From: a bacterium
GTDB lineage: Bacteria; Ratteibacteria; UBA8468
Length of the DNA stretch: 5,618 bases
Direction: 5' to 3'
Assembly: GCA_030637775.1 (NCBI GenBank)
Contig: DAOWFY010000052.1
Location: forward strand, 1-5,618
Below are positions 1-4,269 of the stretch, in pieces (within the stretch, counting starts at the first letter, position 1; each line of letters opens with the position of its first letter). A program made the position numbers and the translations under genes. Below the pieces are notes generated by a model. It did not search any database. It was given only the letters and a program-made list of their open reading frames with translations, and was not told where the DNA came from.

Positions 1-1067
1 GGCTCTATCTTGCCGTCCATCACACTCTGCACATCTCCTATTTCTATATTAGTGCGATGGTCCTTAACCATCTGGTAGGGCTGAAAGATATAACTGCGAA
101 TCTGGCTTCCCCAGGCAATCTCCTTTTCCTCTCCTCTTCTTTTTTCTTCCTTCTTTCTCTCCTCTTCCTGGTAATGTTGGTAAAGTCTGGACCTTAAGAC
201 CTTTAAGGCGGTCTCCTTATTCTTATATTGGCTTCTGTCATTCTGGCAGCAAACGATGATTCCGGTGGGGAGATGGGTAATTCTTACCGCAGATTCCACC
301 TTATTGACATTCTGACCCCCATGACCACCGGCGCGGAAGGTATCAATCTTTAAATCCGTATTCTTAATCTCTATTTTGGCCGTATCCTCAACCTCCGGGA
401 TGACATTTGCCGAGGCAAAGCTGGTATGGCGTCGTTTATTCGCATCAAAGGGCGAGATTCTTACCAGCCGATGCACACCCCGCTCTCCCTTTAAGTAACC
501 ATAGGCATAGGGACCGCTGATAATTGTGGTAACCCTTCTTATTCCCGCCTCCTCTCCGGGAAGGAGTTCAATATTCTTTACTCCATAGCCCTGACTGTCT
601 GCCCATTTAGTATACATCCGTAGAAGCATTCCTACCCAATCACAGGACTCGGTTCCTCCGGCACCCGAATGGATGGTCAAGATGGCATTATTGATATCGT
701 TTTCTCCGGATAGCCTGCTCTTCAGGAGTTCCTCTCCTAATTCTTTTTCTATGCTTTGATAGAGTTCCTTTGCCTCGGTTAGAAGTTTAGTATCCTCCTC
801 TTGCTTCAGCAGTTCTAACATCGTTTCCAAGTCGGTCCTCTTCCTTTTCAACTCCCGAAACTTTGCAAGTTCATTTTTCAGCCGGTTTAACTCCGTCACC
901 TTGCCCTGAGCATCCGCTTTCTTCCAGAAATCTATGGCACTTTGCTCGCTTTCTAATTCTTTAATGCGCTTTTCCTTCTCCGAGACAGAAAGTTTTGCCT
1001 CTAAATCCTTCAATGAAGATGAAATCTTTCCTAACTTTTCTTTTATTTCGCTTAACATTGACTTCAT
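1..1067 (-). CDS. prfB: Peptide chain release factor 2 (RF2), 3' end outside window
   Basis: RF2 enters the ribosomal A site at UAA or UGA and triggers hydrolysis of peptidyl-tRNA. I translated 355 uninterrupted codons from the ATG at 1067. The N-terminal part is a charged helical domain (about residues 1-115). Residues 129-145 carry the conserved [12 protein letters not shown]. The stop-codon reading tripeptide Ser-Pro-Phe is at 205-207; RF1 would have a Pro-x-Thr motif instead. The catalytic GGQ is at 250-252 (context [10 protein letters not shown]), followed by [12 protein letters not shown] and NDRSQYKNK, then a Lys/Glu/Arg-rich stretch (300-316) and WGSQIRSY. E. coli RF2 runs about 14 residues beyond the matching DG, so little is missing. 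The ATG at 1067 overlaps the toxin stop as ATGA and an in-frame TGA lies just upstream; an in-frame ATG at 1058 is the alternative. Neither start has a convincing SD, which suggests translational coupling. The frame has no internal UGA, so the usual +1 programmed frameshift is absent. Confidence 0.97.
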   Translation of the reverse strand, partial: MKSMLSEIKEKLGKISSSLKDLEAKLSVSEKEKRIKELESEQSAIDFWKKADAQGKVTELNRLKNELAKFRELKRKRTDLETMLELLKQEEDTKLLTEAKELYQSIEKELGEELLKSRLSGENDINNAILTIHSGAGGTESCDWVGMLLRMYTKWADSQGYGVKNIELLPGEEAGIRRVTTIISGPYAYGYLKGERGVHRLVRISPFDANKRRHTSFASANVIPEVEDTAKIEIKNTDLKIDTFRAGGHGGQNVNKVESAVRITHLPTGIIVCCQNDRSQYKNKETALKVLRSRLYQHYQEEERKKEEKRRGEEKEIAWGSQIRSYIFQPYQMVKDHRTNIEIGDVQSVMDGKIE

Positions 1068-1378
1068 TCAATATCTAATGCAAACTTTATTGCCTCATTG
1101 ATTCGGTTGATTTTATCAGCACTCAAGAGAGAAATGTACTCTCTTAAAAGACTTTTCTCAATTGTTAAGATTGTATCGAGATTAACCACGCATCGCTTTG
1201 GCAGTCCATCTCCTCTGTTTAATATCACTTCTACCGGAATATTTCTGATGGTGGTAGTGATTTCAGCAACAGTGACTACATTTCTGACCCGGTAAGCTTC
1301 GTCTCGGGAAAGCAAAACTACGGGACGCCGACCCAGAGGTTTCGGCAATTCTGCCCACCAGACCTCTCCTTTCTTCAT
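1064..1378 (-). CDS. mazF: MazF/PemK-family mRNA interferase toxin
   Basis: This is a 104-residue protein of the MazF/PemK fold, whose members cut cellular mRNA at short sequence motifs and are neutralised by a cognate antitoxin. The N-terminus [20 protein letters not shown] is the family's opening beta-strand signature. Arg18 in GRRPV and Thr41 in AEITTTI align with the catalytic Arg and Thr of Bacillus MazF. The later [18 protein letters not shown] and the C-terminal helix also fit, and the length is usual. I chose the ATG at 1378 because a purine-rich SD lies 5 bases upstream and because it overlaps the antitoxin stop as ATGA; a GTG at 1384 would add two residues. Its own TGA overlaps the prfB start. 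The active-site residues look intact. The cleavage motif cannot be read from sequence. Confidence 0.9.
   Translation of the reverse strand: MKKGEVWWAELPKPLGRRPVVLLSRDEAYRVRNVVTVAEITTTIRNIPVEVILNRGDGLPKRCVVNLDTILTIEKSLLREYISLLSADKINRINEAIKFALDIE
1110..1161 (-). promoter_or_regulatory. Candidate internal promoter(s) for prfB inside the toxin gene
   Basis: Two overlapping minus-strand candidates are visible. One is TTGAGA (1161-1156), a 17-base spacer, and TACATT (1138-1133). The other is an extended -10, TGA followed by TAAAAT (1118-1110), with no real -35. Either would start transcription 36-60 bases before prfB and let RF2 be made without the toxin. Both lie in coding sequence, so chance matches are possible. 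Confidence 0.25.
1125..1145 (-). repeat. Perfect 7-bp inverted repeat in the toxin gene's 3' part
   Basis: AAGAGAG (1125-1131) and CTCTCTT (1139-1145) are exact reverse complements around a 7-base loop. In the mRNA they would form a small hairpin about 58-78 bases before the prfB start. No U-run follows, so it is not an intrinsic terminator. It may simply result from the codons it covers, or it may modulate coupling into prfB. Confidence 0.4.
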
Positions 1379-1635
1379 TTCCACCCTTCCCTGGACAAAG
1401 CCTTGAACTCCGCTTTTTCCAATGCGGTGATGTGGATAGGATCCTCCGGATGCTTTCGGTAGCCCTTTTCGTATTGCCTGATGAGTCTTTCTTTTTCCAG
1501 AGAATTCAACCAGCGATGAATAATAGAAGAAATAAGAGCGCTGCGGTTAATTTTTCTCTTCTTTGATATTTCTTCTAAAATAAAATAATCCTTTTTTGGA
1601 ATAGTAACCGCGGTTAAAATTTTTTTTCTTCCCAT
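1375..1635 (-). CDS. Ribbon-helix-helix antitoxin of the MazF toxin (MazE-like)
   Basis: This 86-residue protein lies directly upstream of the toxin. Its N-terminal half has ribbon-helix-helix (CopG/MetJ) layout: a short strand (about residues 5-13, KILTAVTIP), helix 1 (about 15-27), the turn KINRS, and helix 2 (about 31-45, ALISSIIHRWLNSLE). Two such strands would pair in a dimer to bind the operator. The C-terminal half (about 50-86: RQYEKGYRKHPEDP, then an acidic and aromatic tail ending in REGWK) resembles the toxin-wrapping tail of MazE-type partners. The expected role is to bind and inhibit the toxin and, as dimer or complex, to repress the promoter just upstream. The start is ATG, with AAAGGAG four bases before it. 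The 3' end overlaps the toxin gene. RHH antitoxins are too divergent for a firmer family name. Confidence 0.85.
   Translation of the reverse strand: MGRKKILTAVTIPKKDYFILEEISKKRKINRSALISSIIHRWLNSLEKERLIRQYEKGYRKHPEDPIHITALEKAEFKALSREGWK
1384..1392 (-). promoter_or_regulatory. Shine-Dalgarno run that decides the toxin start
   Basis: On the minus strand AGGGAAGGG ends 5 bases before the ATG at 1378. That is good spacing for the ATG and impossible for the alternative GTG at 1384, which this run abuts. The run lies inside the last codons of the antitoxin, so the toxin has its own ribosome site as well as stop-start overlap. Confidence 0.6.
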
Positions 1636-1652
1636 TTTTCTCCTTTGTGTTT

Positions 1653-1680
1653 AGTATAACATATTTATAACTTTTGTCAA
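1653..1680 (-). promoter_or_regulatory. Sigma-70-type promoter of the antitoxin-toxin-prfB operon
   Basis: The minus strand has a perfect -35 TTGACA (1680-1675), a 16-base spacer, and a -10 TATACT (1658-1653; 5 of 6 to consensus). Transcription would start near 1648-1646. That gives a leader of only about 11-13 bases, made up almost entirely of the SD AAAGGAG (1646-1640) before the antitoxin ATG. It is the strongest promoter match in the window. It lies in the 89-base gap after obg, where I see no terminator. Confidence 0.75.
1655..1671 (-). repeat. Direct repeat in the promoter spacer, possible antitoxin operator
   Basis: GTTATA occurs twice on the minus strand (1671-1666 and 1660-1655), with starts 11 bases apart, about one helical turn. 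The second copy overlaps the -10. RHH antitoxins often bind short repeats overlapping their own promoter, so this is a candidate operator. AT-rich promoter DNA makes such repeats easy to find by chance. Confidence 0.35.
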
Positions 1681-1724
1681 ATCTTTGTCTATCAGTTCCA
1701 GAGCTTCAGAGGAATTAAAAGGGC

Positions 1725-2693
1725 TTAGGAGATTTCTTTCCAGACCTTCCCGATGAGTTCTTTTATTCCTTCACCGGTAAGGGCGGAGATGGGGATTACC
1801 TCTTTCTTTATTTCCTTCTTAAAATTTTTAAGGTTTTCTTTGGCTTCAGGCAGATCCATCTTATTGGCCACAAGAATCTCGGGTTTCTCAAGAAGCGAAG
1901 GATTATATAGTTCCAGTTCATTGCGTAATTGGAAATAACGTTTAACTGGATCTGGCTCTGCGAGGTCAACGAGATGAATAAGCACCTTTGTCCGCTCAAT
2001 ATGGCGCAGGAACTCATCCCCTAAACCTGCCCCTTTATGGGCTCCCTCAATAAGTCCCGGGATATCGGCGAGAACAAAGCTTTTTCCCTCCTCAATTTTT
2101 ACTACACCTAAGATTGGTTCTAATGTAGTAAATGGATAGTCGGCAACCTTTGGCCTGGCCTTTGAGACCTTAGAGAGAAGGGTGCTTTTTCCGGAGTTAG
2201 GATAGCCAATTAAACCAGCCTCGGCAATCAGTTTCAGTTCTAAGGTCAACCTTTTTTCTTCTGCCTTTTCCCCTTTTTCGCTATACTTTGGCGCCTGATT
2301 GGTAGAGGTGGCAAAGCAGGCATTTCCTCTTCCGCCTTTCCCTCCTTTTACTACTAAGAAAGAGTCTTCATCTTTGACCAAATCGATAAGAGTTTTCCCC
2401 TTCTCTTTTATCAAGGTGCCGGGAGGAACCTTTAGAATCAAATCGGCCCCATCTTTGCCGGTTCGCTTATTCCCTTTTCCGTGTTCCCCTTTTTGCGCGC
2501 GAAAATGGTGCCGATATTGAAAATCAAGCAGGGTCCTGAGATGCCCATCGGCCTTAATGATAATATCCCCGCCCTTGCCGCCATCACCACCGGAGGGTCC
2601 TCCTCTGGGGACAAATTTTTCCCTCCGAAAGGCGACAACACCATTACCGCCATCCCCGCTCTTGACAAATATCTCTACTTTATCAATAAACAC
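1725..2693 (-). CDS. obg: Obg-family GTPase (ribosome assembly and stress control)
   Basis: Obg is a cytoplasmic P-loop GTPase that binds the 50S subunit and links ribosome maturation to nutrient status. The 322 residues begin with the glycine-rich Obg domain (about 1-157: FIDKVEIFVKSGDGGNG, then RGGPSGGDGGKGGD and GKGGRGNACFAT). The G domain follows: G1 GYPNSGKST (163-171), G2 Thr in YPFTTLEP (187-193), G3 DIPG (210-213), G4 NKMD (277-280) and G5 SAL (303-305). The protein ends just after the G domain, so the C-terminal OCT domain of some Gram-positive homologues is absent; that is a common form. The start is GTG, and no other start is possible because TAA lies four codons upstream in frame. 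I see no SD. A 38-base gap separates it from the MBL gene upstream. It ends in TAA. Confidence 0.97.
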   Translation of the reverse strand: MFIDKVEIFVKSGDGGNGVVAFRREKFVPRGGPSGGDGGKGGDIIIKADGHLRTLLDFQYRHHFRAQKGEHGKGNKRTGKDGADLILKVPPGTLIKEKGKTLIDLVKDEDSFLVVKGGKGGRGNACFATSTNQAPKYSEKGEKAEEKRLTLELKLIAEAGLIGYPNSGKSTLLSKVSKARPKVADYPFTTLEPILGVVKIEEGKSFVLADIPGLIEGAHKGAGLGDEFLRHIERTKVLIHLVDLAEPDPVKRYFQLRNELELYNPSLLEKPEILVANKMDLPEAKENLKNFKKEIKKEVIPISALTGEGIKELIGKVWKEIS

Positions 2694-2699
2694 AGTTCT

Positions 2700-2728
2700 A
2701 TTTTAGCACAGGGGAAGGAAAATGAATA
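2700..2728 (-). promoter_or_regulatory. Candidate extended -10 promoter giving a near-leaderless obg mRNA
   Basis: On the minus strand TGC precedes TAAAAT (2705-2700; 5 of 6 to consensus), forming an extended -10. A weak -35-like TATTCA (2728-2723) lies 17 bases upstream. Only six bases separate the -10 from the obg GTG, so initiation at the usual distance would fall on the start codon itself. That fits the missing SD, but the match could be chance. Confidence 0.35.
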
Positions 2729-2731
2729 ATT

Positions 2732-3457
2732 TCAGAGATTTAGTTGCAGTCCATCAGAGGCAATGATGAGTTTTTTCTTCAGGGAGGGAGGGGAAAGAGC
2801 TAATATTTCTTTCTCCTTATCATCCAAATCAGGATGAATATGGGTAAGGACAATCTTTTTTATTTTCTTTGAGGAAAGGAAAGAAAAAGTTTCCTCAGGT
2901 TTTATATGAGCGAACTCCAAAATAAGGAGGTCCAGATTATCAAATCTTTCGATATCACCAAGAACACCAATATCTGCCGAATAAAGAACCTTTTTTTTCT
3001 TTGTCTGAATGAAAAAACCATAACTTTCTAAAAGATGTGTCGTGGGAAAGGCAGAAACCTTAATCTTTTTATCCCGATAGCTAAATTTCTCTTGAAGCGG
3101 AGAGACCTTTAATTTGAAAGGAAGGAAATGCTGGTCTAATCTAAGGAGTTTTAAATACTCTTTAATAACCTTTATTCCCCCTTGAGGAAGAAAAAGAGGA
3201 AGTTCCTTTTTCCTTTTGGTAAGTTGCATTGATTGGATTAATTGTGGAATACCGGAGATATGGTCAGAATGCAAATGGGAAATAAAGACTGCTTTTATTT
3301 TATTCCAATCAATTCCATTTCTTATTAAAAGGCTACTGACCGGCCCCCCGGCATCAAAGAGGTAAACTCTCTTCTCAACAGAGACGGCAATTGAGGTATT
3401 AAAACGTTTCCTGGTAGGAATTCCCGCCGCTGACCCTAAAATCCTTATTCTAATCAT
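2732..3457 (-). CDS. Metallo-beta-lactamase-fold hydrolase, RNase Z-like
   Basis: This 241-residue protein has the two-metal MBL fold. Its N-terminus (RIRILGSAAGIPTRKRFNTS) and the order of motifs follow RNase Z and PhnP-like phosphodiesterases. The metal-binding HLHSDH is at 61-66. Later candidate ligands are His141 (TTHLLESYGF), Asp162 (YSADIG) and His206 (LTHIHPD). It is shorter than tRNA-maturing RNase Z (about 300 residues). It also lacks that family's HEAT motif: the corresponding stretch reads LILEFAH (178-184). A tRNA 3'-processing role is therefore doubtful, and a small-molecule or nucleotide phosphodiesterase is the safer guess. The ATG overlaps the stop of the PHP gene as ATGA and has no SD, so translation is probably coupled. 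No signal peptide is visible. It ends in TGA, 38 bases before obg. Confidence 0.85.
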   Translation of the reverse strand: MIRIRILGSAAGIPTRKRFNTSIAVSVEKRVYLFDAGGPVSSLLIRNGIDWNKIKAVFISHLHSDHISGIPQLIQSMQLTKRKKELPLFLPQGGIKVIKEYLKLLRLDQHFLPFKLKVSPLQEKFSYRDKKIKVSAFPTTHLLESYGFFIQTKKKKVLYSADIGVLGDIERFDNLDLLILEFAHIKPEETFSFLSSKKIKKIVLTHIHPDLDDKEKEILALSPPSLKKKLIIASDGLQLNL

Positions 3458-4206
3458 TTTACAAAAATATCCGGCTCTATCAATTGATTCTCTATTTTGG
3501 TCTTTTCTATAACGTACTTGCTCCAGATTAAGTTTCCCACTCCTCCTACCGAGTGGGCATTGGAACCAAGGGAAAATTTTACCCCTACCTTAGCAAAGAC
3601 CCTTACCAGTTCTATATATTGTCTAGTGAACTCCCGGGGATGTATACCCGGAAACCACCACCAGATATTGTTCATTATTTCAAAGCAGGTGTTATTCTTA
3701 ACAAATACTTCCGCAATTCTTTTTAAATTACCTATGGGATATTCCCTTGGCTCTACTACAATATCAAAATAATAACCGATATTAAATGGATGGGCAATAA
3801 TGTCAACCAAAGGATTTTCTGCTGCTTTTGTATAGGCGGTTGTTATATTTTCAATTATATCTTCCTTTGATAACTTATCTGTCTCTTTAGCAATCCCTTT
3901 TGCCTCTCCTCCCATATGCACTAATAATAAATCTAACTTATCTCTAATTTTCTTATCAACAGAGATTCCTCCCTCTTCATTGAGAACAGCTCCTTCTGCT
4001 CCTTTGAGAATCTTTACAGAAAACTTACCTCTTATTTCCTCTATCTCCTCTGATACTTTGCCTACCCAGGTATTATTCTTATCGGTATAATGGTCGGTAA
4101 TGGCGATATGGCTCAAGCCCAAAGCCTCCGCAGCAAAAACCATTTCCAGGACTGTCGCCCTCCCATCCGAATATTTGGTATGGGTATGCAGGTCATAACT
4201 AATCAT
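3454..4206 (-). CDS. PHP-domain metal-dependent phosphoesterase
   Basis: PHP proteins are trinuclear-metal (beta/alpha)7 barrels that hydrolyse phosphate esters; the family includes histidinol phosphatase, nucleotide phosphatases, cyclic phosphodiesterases and the polymerase-associated PHP domain. This 250-residue protein is a stand-alone barrel. Motifs in order are DLHTHTKYSDG (5-15, His7 and His9), ITDH (36-39), Glu71 in GAEGAV, His97 in LLVHMGG, AHP (138-140), and GSNAH (214-218). In the last motif most relatives have Asp where this protein has Asn216 (codon AAT), at a usual metal-ligand position. A WWWFPGIHP segment (182-190) is unusual and may line the substrate pocket. The start ATG has AAGGTGAG 11 bases upstream and a plausible promoter. 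The 3' end overlaps the MBL gene by four bases, so the two likely act together. The substrate is unknown; no histidine or phosphonate genes are in view. Confidence 0.88.
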   Translation of the reverse strand: MISYDLHTHTKYSDGRATVLEMVFAAEALGLSHIAITDHYTDKNNTWVGKVSEEIEEIRGKFSVKILKGAEGAVLNEEGGISVDKKIRDKLDLLLVHMGGEAKGIAKETDKLSKEDIIENITTAYTKAAENPLVDIIAHPFNIGYYFDIVVEPREYPIGNLKRIAEVFVKNNTCFEIMNNIWWWFPGIHPREFTRQYIELVRVFAKVGVKFSLGSNAHSVGGVGNLIWSKYVIEKTKIENQLIEPDIFVK

Positions 4207-4217
4207 CTGTTATTTTT

Positions 4218-4261
4218 CTCACCTTTATTTTCAGATTAGCATAACTAAACTAAAAAATCAA
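4218..4261 (-). promoter_or_regulatory. Candidate promoter and SD of the PHP-MBL pair
   Basis: In the 63-base gap after the ABC gene, the minus strand has TTGATT (4261-4256), a 17-base spacer, and TAATCT (4238-4233) preceded by TGC as in an extended -10. The expected start near 4226 coincides with the SD-like AAAGGTGAG (4226-4218), 11 bases before the ATG. The -10 match is modest (3 of 6, with the key T, A and final T present). No terminator is visible in the gap, so readthrough from the exporter gene is also possible. Confidence 0.45.
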
Positions 4262-4269
4262 TTTATGAT

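Noticed and set aside
121-170. Pyrimidine-rich tract as a simple repeat or regulatory element
   Set aside because: It is coding sequence for the Glu/Lys/Arg-rich stretch of RF2 (about residues 300-316), where homologues are also highly charged.
984-1003. Possible functional +1 frameshift site in prfB
   Set aside because: No in-frame stop is present and the reading frame aligns with RF2 on both sides without a shift, so there is nothing to bypass.
1098-1295. Plus-strand open frame of 65 codons opposite the toxin
   Set aside because: No SD or family resemblance, and it is fully inside the MazF gene; an antisense regulator is possible but unsupported.
1681-1724. Terminator between obg and the antitoxin gene
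   Set aside because: No stem followed by a U-run is visible; the near-repeats CTCTGAAG and CTCTGGAA do not form a stable hairpin.
2299-2729. Plus-strand open frames opposite obg
   Set aside because: They cover the glycine-rich Obg domain in antisense, giving Pro- and Ser-rich translations typical of shadows.
3454-4206. Naming the PHP gene histidinol phosphatase
   Set aside because: PHP motifs alone do not separate histidinol phosphatase from other PHP phosphoesterases, and no histidine genes are in the window.
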